From Sulfurimonas sp. (GTDB taxonomy: Bacteria > Campylobacterota > Campylobacteria > Campylobacterales > Sulfurimonadaceae): a stretch of 37,059 nucleotides of DNA. Position 1 is the stretch's first letter. Every line of letters starts with the position of its first letter. This document shows, piece after piece, positions 6,669-14,411 of this stretch. Location of the stretch: the NCBI GenBank assembly GCA_027019335.1, contig JALUWV010000089.1:1-37059 (forward strand), in the 5' to 3' direction. Both the position numbers and the translations under genes were made by a program. The notes under the pieces are model-generated. The model worked only from the letters and a program-made list of their open reading frames with translations. It had not been told where the DNA came from and did no database searches.

Positions 6669-7750
6669 ACTTCTTCCTCATCTTGTTTTGTTTTTTCTTT
6701 CAACTGCCCACAGGCCGCACTAATATCTATACCCTTAGAATCTCGGATGGTACATAAAAGACCATGCTGTATGAGATACTCTTGAAAGGCAACCATATCT
6801 CCCCTACTCGGTCTATCATAAGGTGTTCCAGGGTAAGGGTTAAAGTAGATAAGATTGACTTTTGCTTTAATGTCTGTAAGGAGTTTTACCAGTTTTTTGG
6901 CACTCCCTATATCATCATTTTTGTTTTTTATAACAAGATACTCAAACATAACACGTTTACGTGTGTCGATTGGAAAGCGTTTGACTGCTTCTATGATGGA
7001 GTGAATGTTATGTGCTTTGTTCATAGGGATGAGTTCTGTTCGTAAGTCATCATCTACCGCATGTAAAGAGATGGCGATATGCACACCCAAATCTAGTTTG
7101 CCAAGTTGGTCAATCTTGTTACTGAGTCCACTTGTGGAAACTGTTTGTCGTTTTCCACTGATACAAAGCCCTTCATCTTCTTGAAAGATTTCTATCGCTT
7201 TTGTGAGGTTAGTGAGGTTGTCGAGTGGTTCACCCATACCCATATAGACGATATTTATCATACGGTTATGTTTGTGATTGTTATCTTTTTTGAGTGTGAC
7301 AACTTGTGCGACTATCTCCCCTGCACTCAAATCTCGTGTAAAACCACCCTTGGCTGTGAGGCAAAATGTGCATCCTACCTTACAACCCACTTGTGTGGAA
7401 ACACAGATAGTATATCTTGCTTCTTGTGTGATTTCACCATTGCAATCGACTTGCTCTTCTTTCATCTTGAGCCAGACAGCTTCCATCGTTTTACCATCTT
7501 GGAGTTCTAAAAGGTATTTAATAGTGCCATCACTCGACTCTTCTTTGCGAACGATTTTGAGTGGATTGACACAGTACTTTTCTTCGAGTTCTGCTTTAAG
7601 TGATTGGGGGATGTTTTTCATTGCCTCGTAATTGTCTGCATACTGATGATACATCCAGCCATAAATCTGTTTTGCACGGAAGGCTGGTTTGACAAGAGCG
7701 GTTAGCTCTTTTTGGGTGAAGTCCATGAGAGATGGTTTTAAAATACTCAT
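6665..7750 (-). CDS. rlmN: Dual-specificity rRNA/tRNA adenine-C2 methyltransferase (radical SAM)
   Basis: A 361-residue radical-SAM enzyme that methylates C2 of A2503 in 23S rRNA and of A37 in some tRNAs. The 4Fe-4S cluster motif is C123-x3-C127-x2-C130 (CKVGCTFC), preceded by ICVSTQVG. The GEPLDN motif binds SAM, and the mechanism-essential C-terminal cysteine is C347 in ISAACGQLKEK. The start overlaps the stop of the upstream nucleosidase-like gene by four bases (ATGA), and its own stop overlaps the next small gene in the same way, so hisF, nucleosidase, rlmN and the small membrane peptide form one tight operon. Confidence 0.97.
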   Translation of the reverse strand: MSILKPSLMDFTQKELTALVKPAFRAKQIYGWMYHQYADNYEAMKNIPQSLKAELEEKYCVNPLKIVRKEESSDGTIKYLLELQDGKTMEAVWLKMKEEQVDCNGEITQEARYTICVSTQVGCKVGCTFCLTAKGGFTRDLSAGEIVAQVVTLKKDNNHKHNRMINIVYMGMGEPLDNLTNLTKAIEIFQEDEGLCISGKRQTVSTSGLSNKIDQLGKLDLGVHIAISLHAVDDDLRTELIPMNKAHNIHSIIEAVKRFPIDTRKRVMFEYLVIKNKNDDIGSAKKLVKLLTDIKAKVNLIYFNPYPGTPYDRPSRGDMVAFQEYLIQHGLLCTIRDSKGIDISAACGQLKEKTKQDEEEV

Positions 7751-8289
7751 CGTTTTGTAAGCTCCTTGATGCGTTTTTGTACATAATCGCTTAGCAAATC
7801 TTTTGCTTTTGCATGATTTTTTAAAAAATCCTCATGTGCATTTTTGTTAGTAAAGTTTGTGATACAAAAGACACCCCCTGCTGGGATGTCAAACTCTTGT
7901 GCGATTTTAAGTACAGAGAAAAATTCCATACTTTCTATACCTACACCAAACTTAAGAAAGTTTTTTGCGAGGGTTTCATTGGTCGAAATGTAGTTTGAAG
8001 AGTTTACCACTACTTCTTTTTTTTCAGTTGTATTTGTTGTTATAACATTATCAAGTGGAGTATAGGCATCATTACTTAAAAACGCTAACTCTATGTTTGC
8101 CGCTGTTTTACTCTCAACAATGTCAAAGATGTTTGCCTCTCCATAGCTTCCAGCACTTCCTATAAAGAGTAAAAATTCAGGTTTGTCAAACATACACAAA
8201 CGTGTTAAATTCATAGCACTTTCAATAAGCCCTACACCAATGGGTTGGGCAAAATCAAAAGTTTCGTTATTACCAGCACATAGTATCAT
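7747..8289 (-). CDS. Nucleoside phosphorylase superfamily protein (purine nucleosidase-like)
   Basis: A 180-residue protein resembling the PNP/UDP phosphorylase fold. FLLFIGSAGSYG matches the glycine-rich strand-turn that binds the ribose or phosphate side, and GIESMEFFSVLKIAQEF matches the substrate-binding E-x-M-E region followed by a helix. It is clearly shorter than the usual about 230-residue MTA/SAH nucleosidase, mainly at the N-terminus, so substrate and even activity are uncertain. AAGGAAG precedes the ATG. It lies 8 bases after hisF and overlaps rlmN by four bases. Salvage of methylthioadenosine or SAH beside a SAM-using enzyme is plausible but inferred. Confidence 0.7.
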   Translation of the reverse strand: MILCAGNNETFDFAQPIGVGLIESAMNLTRLCMFDKPEFLLFIGSAGSYGEANIFDIVESKTAANIELAFLSNDAYTPLDNVITTNTTEKKEVVVNSSNYISTNETLAKNFLKFGVGIESMEFFSVLKIAQEFDIPAGGVFCITNFTNKNAHEDFLKNHAKAKDLLSDYVQKRIKELTKR

Positions 8290-8297
8290 GGTCTTCC

Positions 8298-9059
8298 TTA
8301 GAGTCTTACTGGGATTTTTTCATCATGAAGATAACGTTTTAAATCCATAATATCAATCTCTTTATAGTGAAAGATACTCGCAGCAAGTGCTGCATCCGCT
8401 CCATGCTCAAATGCTTCTTTGATGTGTTGCATCGTTCCTGCACCACCACTTGCGATGACGGGGACATTGACTGCTTTACTAATCTGCTCTGTAATGTTGA
8501 GTTCAAACCCTGCTTTTGTGCCATCAGCATCCATAGAAGTGAGGAGGATTTCACCTGCTCCTCGTTCTACGACCTCTTTTGCCCAAGCCACTGCATCTAA
8601 GCCTGTGTCCACACGACCACCATTTAAAAAGACATGGTATTTGCCATTGTTTGCTTTTTTGACATCGATTGCAGTAACAATACACTGAGAACCAAAACGC
8701 TTTGCACCTTCATCTATAAGCTCAGGTCGTTTAATAGCTGCTGAGTTTACACTGACTTTATCACAACCGACATTGAGGAGTTTGTAAATATCATCGAGTT
8801 TACGAATCCCGCCACCAACTGTAAGTGGTATAAATATTTCTCGTGCGACTTGTGCGACGATATCGACTATGGTGTCTCGGTTGTCTGATGAAGCAGTTAT
8901 GTCTAAAAAAGTGAGTTCATCTGCACCCTCTTCATTGTATCTTTTGGCAACTTCAACAGGGTCTCCCGCATCTTTAAGACCTACAAAGTTTACACCTTTT
9001 ACAACTCTTCCATCTTTTACATCAAGACAAGGAATGATTCGTTTTGCAAAATAATTCAT
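8298..9059 (-). CDS. hisF: Imidazole glycerol phosphate synthase, cyclase subunit
   Basis: A 253-residue (beta/alpha)8 enzyme that joins ammonia from HisH to PRFAR to give imidazole glycerol phosphate and AICAR in histidine synthesis. It begins with [20 protein letters not shown]; the catalytic aspartates are D13 and D132 (TAIDVKK), with phosphate-binding VGGGIR and ASGGAG. Length is typical. hisH is not in the window, so the histidine genes are dispersed. It heads the four-gene minus-strand operon ending near 6570. AICAR, its by-product, is also made by the PurB reaction. Confidence 0.97.
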   Translation of the reverse strand: MNYFAKRIIPCLDVKDGRVVKGVNFVGLKDAGDPVEVAKRYNEEGADELTFLDITASSDNRDTIVDIVAQVAREIFIPLTVGGGIRKLDDIYKLLNVGCDKVSVNSAAIKRPELIDEGAKRFGSQCIVTAIDVKKANNGKYHVFLNGGRVDTGLDAVAWAKEVVERGAGEILLTSMDADGTKAGFELNITEQISKAVNVPVIASGGAGTMQHIKEAFEHGADAALAASIFHYKEIDIMDLKRYLHDEKIPVRL

Positions 9060-9088
9060 GATTTTACTATCCTATATAATATATGCAA

Positions 9089-9094
9089 TTATAT
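9089..9094 (-). promoter_or_regulatory. -10 box of the hisF operon
   Basis: TATAAT on the minus strand 29 bases upstream of the hisF ATG. The parS site at 9123-9138 covers the area where a -35 would be. Confidence 0.5.
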
Positions 9095-9122
9095 CGTGTT
9101 TGGCTTAGATGGATATACAAAA

Positions 9123-9138
9123 TGTTTCACATGAAACA
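9123..9138. promoter_or_regulatory. parS-like site (ParB binding), one mismatch
   Basis: TGTTTCACATGAAACA differs from the parS consensus only at one of the two central bases. It lies between the divergent hisF and CZB-gene promoters, 3.4 kb from the exact copy at 5690-5705. Two such sites this close are very unlikely by chance. Confidence 0.8.
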
Positions 9139-9197
9139 TATAGAGAAATCTTAAGAGTATTTTTTAATGGTTTAGAATTTTTTAATGTATAACATAC

Positions 9198-9203
9198 TAT
9201 AAT
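9198..9203 (+). promoter_or_regulatory. -10 box of the CZB-protein gene
   Basis: Perfect TATAAT 30 bases upstream of the ATG at 9234; a GGAG ribosome-binding site follows at about 9222-9225. Confidence 0.6.
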
Positions 9204-9233
9204 GAATTTTAAGATATGAATGGAGTGTAATAA

Positions 9234-9701
9234 ATGGAAAAAGAAGAAGTTGTTAGCCATTTAAGAGCCGCAAAAGCAGCACACATTAAGTGGGTGCAAA
9301 AGGCTAAGTTACTTATTAGTGGCTTAGAAGTAGAAGAAGATGCAATTCCTGTAAACTCAACAGACTGTAAGTTTGGAAAGTGGTTTTATGGCGATGGTCA
9401 GATGCTTAATTCTTTAGCAAACAATCCTATGGAAGCAATGGCAAATATAGAAAGTTTACATTTTAAACTTCATGATGCTTATCTACAGATTTTCAATATT
9501 TATTTCAATAAATCAAAGGGTGGTTTTTTTACAAAGCTCCTTGGACTTAAAAGACGTAATGTAAGTGAAGTAGAAGCAAATGTTGCTGCTGAGCATTATG
9601 TAGCAATGGAAAATATTTCTAAAGAGTTACTTGAAGAGATAAATAGACTTGAAAGAAGGCTTATCGCTGTAACAGAAGAAAAAATTAGAACTTTAGTATA
9701 A
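9234..9701 (+). CDS. Stand-alone CZB (chemoreceptor zinc-binding) domain protein
   Basis: A 155-residue soluble helical protein. The CZB zinc ligands are present in order: H17 with W20 (AHIKW), C45 in CKFGKW with W50, and H76/H80 (LHFKLH). In known proteins this 3-His/1-Cys domain binds zinc tightly and controls chemoreceptors or diguanylate cyclases such as DgcZ; some family members sense hypochlorite through the zinc-bound cysteine. Here no receptor or GGDEF output is attached, so it would have to act in trans. The C-terminal 40 residues form a charged, coiled-coil-like helix that could be the contact surface. It has its own promoter next to a parS site. Confidence 0.88.
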   Translation: MEKEEVVSHLRAAKAAHIKWVQKAKLLISGLEVEEDAIPVNSTDCKFGKWFYGDGQMLNSLANNPMEAMANIESLHFKLHDAYLQIFNIYFNKSKGGFFTKLLGLKRRNVSEVEANVAAEHYVAMENISKELLEEINRLERRLIAVTEEKIRTLV

Positions 9702-9744
9702 GTTTCTAATTAGTCTTCTATTAGGTATATGTAAGCATAATTAT

Positions 9745-9750
9745 TATAAA
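9745..9750 (+). promoter_or_regulatory. -10 box of rsmA, very close to the start codon
   Basis: TATAAA ends nine bases before the rsmA ATG (9760). With the usual 6-8 base spacing, transcription would begin about three bases before the ATG. No ribosome-binding site is present. Confidence 0.5.
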
Positions 9751-9759
9751 CTCTGCACC

Positions 9760-10533
9760 ATGAAAAAAGAAAACGTTATAGCAAAGAAAAAGTTTGGACA
9801 GAACTTTCTAAAAGATGAGAGCGTTTTAAGAAAAATCGTCGAATCGATGCCCAAAAATGACAATAAGATTGTTGAAATTGGACCTGGCTTAGGTGATTTA
9901 ACTAAATTTTTAGTTGATGTCAAAAGTGTCGAAGCTTTTGAGGTAGATACCGATTTATGTAAACTTTTACAAGATACCTTCGAAAAAGAGATCGATACCA
10001 AGCGACTCCGCTTACATTGCGGGGATGTTTTACAAGCTTGGCAGAATTCTTTGATAGATGAGCCGTATGACTTGGTGGCGAATTTGCCATACTATATAGC
10101 TACGAACATTATACTCAAAGCACTCGCAGATCCAATGTGTAAGAATATCTTAGTAATGGTACAGCTTGAAGTAGCAGAGAAATTTTGTGCGAACAATGGT
10201 GAAAAAGTATTTGGTTCTTTGAGTATTATTACTCAAAGTATAGGAAATGCAGCAATAGTTGTAAAAGTTCCTCCGACTGCATTTGACCCCCAGCCAAAAA
10301 TTGATTCTGCTGTTTTTTTGATACAAAAGAGTAGAGATAGAAGCGATAAAGATTTTGAGAATATGCTAAGAATTGCATTTACTCAGCCTCGAAAGACTTT
10401 GATGAAAAATCTCTCTTCTGAGTATGAAAAGGCAAAGCTTTTAGAAGCTTTTAACGTACTTGAACTTACATCGACCATTCGCCCTCATCAAGTTAGCACT
10501 AAGGACTATCACCAACTCTATAAAATACTATAA
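9760..10533 (+). CDS. rsmA: 16S rRNA N6-dimethyladenosine transferase (A1518/A1519)
   Basis: A 257-residue SAM-dependent methyltransferase (KsgA/RsmA) that dimethylates two adjacent adenines near the 3' end of 16S rRNA during small-subunit maturation. It starts KKKFGQNFLKDESVLRKI, then has SAM motif I EIGPGLGDLT and the target-adenine motif NLPYYIATNI; the C-terminal helical domain includes FTQPRKTLMKNL. Length is standard. No Shine-Dalgarno sequence precedes the ATG and a -10 box sits only nine bases away. It is followed 15 bases later by the RNase J gene, a likely RNA-metabolism operon. Confidence 0.97.
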   Translation: MKKENVIAKKKFGQNFLKDESVLRKIVESMPKNDNKIVEIGPGLGDLTKFLVDVKSVEAFEVDTDLCKLLQDTFEKEIDTKRLRLHCGDVLQAWQNSLIDEPYDLVANLPYYIATNIILKALADPMCKNILVMVQLEVAEKFCANNGEKVFGSLSIITQSIGNAAIVVKVPPTAFDPQPKIDSAVFLIQKSRDRSDKDFENMLRIAFTQPRKTLMKNLSSEYEKAKLLEAFNVLELTSTIRPHQVSTKDYHQLYKIL

Positions 10534-10548
10534 ATAACAGGAGTTTGG

Positions 10549-12504
10549 ATGTCAGAAGAGAACAAAGAGGTTACGCAAGAAGCGAAACCACAAACAGACA
10601 GAAAACCAAATAATAGAAGACCAAATAACAGAAACCGTAAACCTAATCCAAATGCAAACCCAAATGCAAAAGAGGGTGAAAAACCAGCAGGAAAAAAACC
10701 TGCAAATGCGAATCGTAATAAAAATCGTAACAATCGTTATAAACGTCAATCTGCACCAACAGATGAAAATTTGAAAAAGTTTGTTGTAAAAAATCAAGAA
10801 GCCCATAAACAGAGACAAAATCCTCACTTTAAAATTGATTTAAACACAAAAGCAAAAATTCGTGTAACACCACTTGGTGGTTTGGGTGAAATTGGTGGGA
10901 ACATTGCTGTTTTTGAAACAGAAAAAGAGGCAATTTTAGTTGATGTTGGGATGAGTTTTCCTGATGAAACAATGCATGGTGTAGATATACTTATCCCTGA
11001 TTTTTCTTACCTTCGTGAGATAAAACATAAGATTGTGGGTGTTATCATTACCCATGCACATGAAGACCACATTGGTGCGATGCCATACCTTTATAAAGAG
11101 ATGCAGTTTCCTATCTATGGAACACCACTTCCACTTGCTATGATTGGCAACAAATTTGATGAACATCATATCAAAGAACACCGCAAATATTTTAACCCTA
11201 TCGTCAAACGCGAAGTCTATAAAATAGGGAATGATTTTGAAGTGGAGTGGATGCATATGACACACTCTATCATTGATTCTTCTTCGATAGCGATTACTAC
11301 TGAAGCGGGAACTGTTATTCATACGGGTGACTTTAAGATTGATTATACCCCTGTGGATGGCTATGCGGCAGATTTACATAGACTGGCACATTATGGTGAA
11401 AAAGGTGTTTTATGTCTTTTAAGTGATTCTACTAACTCACATAATCCAGTTGCGACAGGTTCGGAGATGAGTGTTGGACCTGCTTTAGATAGAGTTTTTG
11501 CAAAGGCGGAAGGAAGAATTATCTTATCTACTTTTAGCTCAAACATTCACCGTGTCCAGCAAGCGATAGAACAAGCAATGAAATACAAGCGTAAAGTATG
11601 TGTCATCGGTCGTTCTATGGAACGTAACCTTGAACTTGCGATGCAGTATGATTATCTCCGTTTTCCAAAAGGGCTTTTTGTAGATGCGGATGAAGTGGCA
11701 CGCATGGAAGATAAAGAGGTACTGATTGTAACTACTGGTTCACAAGGTGAAGCAAACTCTGCTCTTTTTAGAATGAGTATTGGGGAGCATAGACATATCA
11801 AGATTAAACCAAATGACTTGATTGTCCTCTCTTCTCGTGCTATTCCAGGAAATGAAGGCAGTATCTCAGGAATGCTCAACCACTTGCAACGTGCAGGTGC
11901 AAGTGTTGCCATGAGTAAAGACATTCATGTCTCCGGACATGCTTCTATGGAAGAGCAAAAATTGATGTTGCGTTTAGTCAATCCAAAATTCTTCTTACCG
12001 ATTCATGGTGAGTATAACCATGTAATGCGTCATAGAGAAACAGGTATGGCATGTGGTGTTCCTGAGCGAAATATTTTACTTATGACAGATGGTGAACAGA
12101 TAGAAATCGCACCAAAATACATGAGAAAAGTAAAAAGTGTTAAAACAGGAAAAACATATATCGATAACCAAAACAATAACAAGATTGAAGATGATATTAT
12201 CTTAGATAGACAAAAATTGGCTTCTGATGGTGTTGTTATGATGGTTGTAGAGATAAGTGAACAAACATCAAAAATGTTATCCCATCCAAAAGTGACTACT
12301 TTTGGAATTGTTCCAGATAGACAAGATAAGTTTTTTGCAAAAGAGATGCAAGAGATAGTGGAACACTTTTTACTCAACATGAAACCAGGACTTATGGATA
12401 ATGGAAGAGCTTTAGAAAATGATTTACGTCAAGTGGTACGAAAACATATTTTCCGTAAGATGAAGAAATATCCTCTTATCGTACCACATATCTTAGTACA
12501 CTAG
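10549..12504 (+). CDS. rnj: Ribonuclease J
   Basis: A 651-residue metallo-beta-lactamase/beta-CASP nuclease with 5'-to-3' exo- and endonuclease activity in mRNA decay and rRNA maturation. The zinc motif HAHEDH is at 169-174, further ligand regions are MTHSI and HTGDFKID, and beta-CASP motifs include GRSMERN and VSGHAS. The first about 90 residues are a low-complexity, Asn/Lys/Arg-rich, probably disordered extension, which matches the extended N-terminus known for Helicobacter pylori RNase J. In that organism RNase J forms the minimal degradosome with the helicase RhpA. The start is supported by AGGAG. folE follows after nine bases. Confidence 0.96.
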   Translation: MSEENKEVTQEAKPQTDRKPNNRRPNNRNRKPNPNANPNAKEGEKPAGKKPANANRNKNRNNRYKRQSAPTDENLKKFVVKNQEAHKQRQNPHFKIDLNTKAKIRVTPLGGLGEIGGNIAVFETEKEAILVDVGMSFPDETMHGVDILIPDFSYLREIKHKIVGVIITHAHEDHIGAMPYLYKEMQFPIYGTPLPLAMIGNKFDEHHIKEHRKYFNPIVKREVYKIGNDFEVEWMHMTHSIIDSSSIAITTEAGTVIHTGDFKIDYTPVDGYAADLHRLAHYGEKGVLCLLSDSTNSHNPVATGSEMSVGPALDRVFAKAEGRIILSTFSSNIHRVQQAIEQAMKYKRKVCVIGRSMERNLELAMQYDYLRFPKGLFVDADEVARMEDKEVLIVTTGSQGEANSALFRMSIGEHRHIKIKPNDLIVLSSRAIPGNEGSISGMLNHLQRAGASVAMSKDIHVSGHASMEEQKLMLRLVNPKFFLPIHGEYNHVMRHRETGMACGVPERNILLMTDGEQIEIAPKYMRKVKSVKTGKTYIDNQNNNKIEDDIILDRQKLASDGVVMMVVEISEQTSKMLSHPKVTTFGIVPDRQDKFFAKEMQEIVEHFLLNMKPGLMDNGRALENDLRQVVRKHIFRKMKKYPLIVPHILVH

Positions 12505-12513
12505 AGGCTTCGC

Positions 12514-13098
12514 GTGTCAGATACACAAAATAGCAAGTTTGAAAACGCCGTTACCATTATGATGGAGCATGTGGGTGAAGACTCACAAAGAGAAGGTTTA
12601 CTTGACACACCACAACGAGTTCGTAAAGCTTACGAATTTATGTATGGTGGGTATAAAGAAAATCCAAAAGAGATACTCTCTAAAGCACTCTTTAGTAGCT
12701 CAAATGATGAGATGGTTTTAGTCAAAGATATAGAATTTTACTCTACCTGTGAACACCATCTTTTACCGATTATTGGTCGTGTGCATGTAGCTTACATTCC
12801 TGATGGGAAGGTTGTGGGACTCTCAAAAATTCCGCGTGTTGTCAATGTTTTTGCACGTCGTATGCAGATTCAAGAGCAACTTACAGAACAGATTGCTGAT
12901 GCTATAATGGATGCTATCGCCCCAAAAGGGGTCGCAGTTGTGATTCAAGCACGGCATATGTGTATGGAGATGCGTGGTGTAGAAAAAATCAATTCTACAA
13001 CCACCTCCTCTGCTCTACGAGGTTTGTTTAAAAAGGATGAAAAAACACGGAGTGAATTTTTCTCTTTGATTAATTCTCCTTCAAACACACACTTCTAA
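12514..13098 (+). CDS. folE: GTP cyclohydrolase I (type IA)
   Basis: A 194-residue zinc enzyme converting GTP to 7,8-dihydroneopterin triphosphate, the entry to folate and queuosine precursors. The zinc ligands C79 and H82 (TCEHHLLP) and C150 ([10 protein letters not shown]) are present. It begins with a GTG codon nine bases after the RNase J stop and runs, with a five-base gap, into fliI. The folE-fliI pair also occurs in Campylobacter jejuni, which supports a Campylobacterota assignment. The enzyme forms a decamer in known cases. Confidence 0.96.
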   Translation: MSDTQNSKFENAVTIMMEHVGEDSQREGLLDTPQRVRKAYEFMYGGYKENPKEILSKALFSSSNDEMVLVKDIEFYSTCEHHLLPIIGRVHVAYIPDGKVVGLSKIPRVVNVFARRMQIQEQLTEQIADAIMDAIAPKGVAVVIQARHMCMEMRGVEKINSTTTSSALRGLFKKDEKTRSEFFSLINSPSNTHF

Positions 13099-13103
13099 AC
13101 TCA

Positions 13104-14411
13104 ATGCCTTTCTCCTCTCTCAAAGAAAAACTCTCTTCTTCAAATTACTCGATTTCTTTTGGAGAAGTGGTAAAGATCAATGCTACTATTATCACTGCTA
13201 CAGGACTGAAGGTTAGTATCTCTGATATGGTGCGCATCGTCTCAAACACGACAGAACAAGAGACAGTGGGGATGGTTACAGAGATAGATGGGGGTACATT
13301 TTTTATCACTCCTTTTAGTTTTGTAGAAGGATTTTGCTCTGGCGATAGAGTCTTTTTAGACTCTACTGGATTAAATATTGCCATAGGCGATGCACTCCTT
13401 GGTCGTGTTGTTGATCCTTTTATGAAACCTATTGATGGGAAAGGAAATATGCAAAATACGCAGCTTTCCCCTATCATCAAAGCACCGATACCTGCTATGA
13501 AACGTGGGATGATTGATGAAGTTTTTAGTGTCGGGGTGAAGTCCATTGATGGTTTGCTGACTTGTGGTAAGGGGCAAAAACTTGGGATATTTGCAGGGAG
13601 TGGTGTTGGTAAATCAACCCTGATGGGAATGATTGTCCGTGGAGCAGATGCCCCCATCAAAGTAGTCGCACTCATTGGAGAGCGTGGTCGTGAGGTACCT
13701 GAGTTTATAGAAAAAAATCTTGGAGGCGACTTGACGAATACAGTTATCATCGTTGCTACCTCAGATGATAGCCCTCTTATGCGAAAATACGGTGCATTTG
13801 CTGCGATGAGTGTGGCAGAACACTTTAAAGATCAGGGTTTAGATGTTTTGTTTATTATGGATTCTGTGACCCGTTTTGCTATGGCGCAGCGCGAGATTGG
13901 GCTAGCTCTGGGTGAACCCCCTACTTCTAAAGGGTACCCACCCTCTTCTTTAACGCTCTTGCCACAGCTTATGGAGCGAGCAGGAAAAGAGGAAGGAAAA
14001 GGGAGTATTACGGCATTTTTTACGGTACTCATTGAGGGTGATGATATGAGTGACCCTATCGCCGATCAGTCGCGTTCAATCTTAGATGGGCATATTGTCC
14101 TCTCTCGTGAGATGACCGATTTTGGAATTTACCCTCCTGTACATATTTTAAACTCTGCGTCACGGGTGATGAATGACATCATTAGTGAAGACCACTTTAA
14201 AGCAGTCCTCAAATTTCGCCGTTACTATACTCTACTCAAAGAAAATGAGGTACTTATTCGGATTGGGGCATATACAAAGGGAAATGATGAGGAACTCGAT
14301 ACCGCGATACTGAAAAAAGAGCAAATGGACAAATTTATCTCCCAAGGTGCTACCTATCAAAACCCATTTGAAGAGACAAAAAACAGTTTGATAGCTATTA
14401 TGGGCGAATAA
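13104..14411 (+). CDS. fliI: Flagellar export ATPase
   Basis: A 435-residue F1-beta-like ATPase that energises the flagellar type III export apparatus at the base of the motor, with FliH and FliJ. The Walker A motif GSGVGKST is at 165-172, Walker B is LFIMDS with D253, and the family signature region GEPPTSKGYPPS follows. fliH and fliJ are not adjacent, as is common in Campylobacterota where flagellar genes are scattered. It ends the rsmA-RNase J-folE-fliI gene string and its 3' end overlaps the convergent 704-residue gene by 14 bases. Confidence 0.96.
   Translation: MPFSSLKEKLSSSNYSISFGEVVKINATIITATGLKVSISDMVRIVSNTTEQETVGMVTEIDGGTFFITPFSFVEGFCSGDRVFLDSTGLNIAIGDALLGRVVDPFMKPIDGKGNMQNTQLSPIIKAPIPAMKRGMIDEVFSVGVKSIDGLLTCGKGQKLGIFAGSGVGKSTLMGMIVRGADAPIKVVALIGERGREVPEFIEKNLGGDLTNTVIIVATSDDSPLMRKYGAFAAMSVAEHFKDQGLDVLFIMDSVTRFAMAQREIGLALGEPPTSKGYPPSSLTLLPQLMERAGKEEGKGSITAFFTVLIEGDDMSDPIADQSRSILDGHIVLSREMTDFGIYPPVHILNSASRVMNDIISEDHFKAVLKFRRYYTLLKENEVLIRIGAYTKGNDEELDTAILKKEQMDKFISQGATYQNPFEETKNSLIAIMGE

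Noticed and set aside
7106-7510. Plus-strand open frame of 134 codons inside rlmN, Cys/Phe-rich
   Set aside because: It is opposite the conserved radical-SAM gene, contains no domain, and its Cys/Phe richness is explained by the complementary strand.
10518-10733. Minus-strand Phe/Leu-rich frame opposite the RNase J N-terminus that looks like a membrane protein
   Set aside because: The hydrophobic look is the complement of Asn/Lys/Pro-rich codons in the disordered RNase J extension.
13145-13750. Long antisense open frame inside fliI (201 codons)
   Set aside because: It lies wholly within a well-supported conserved gene, has no ribosome-binding site or recognisable domain, and its composition is that of a reverse-complement shadow.
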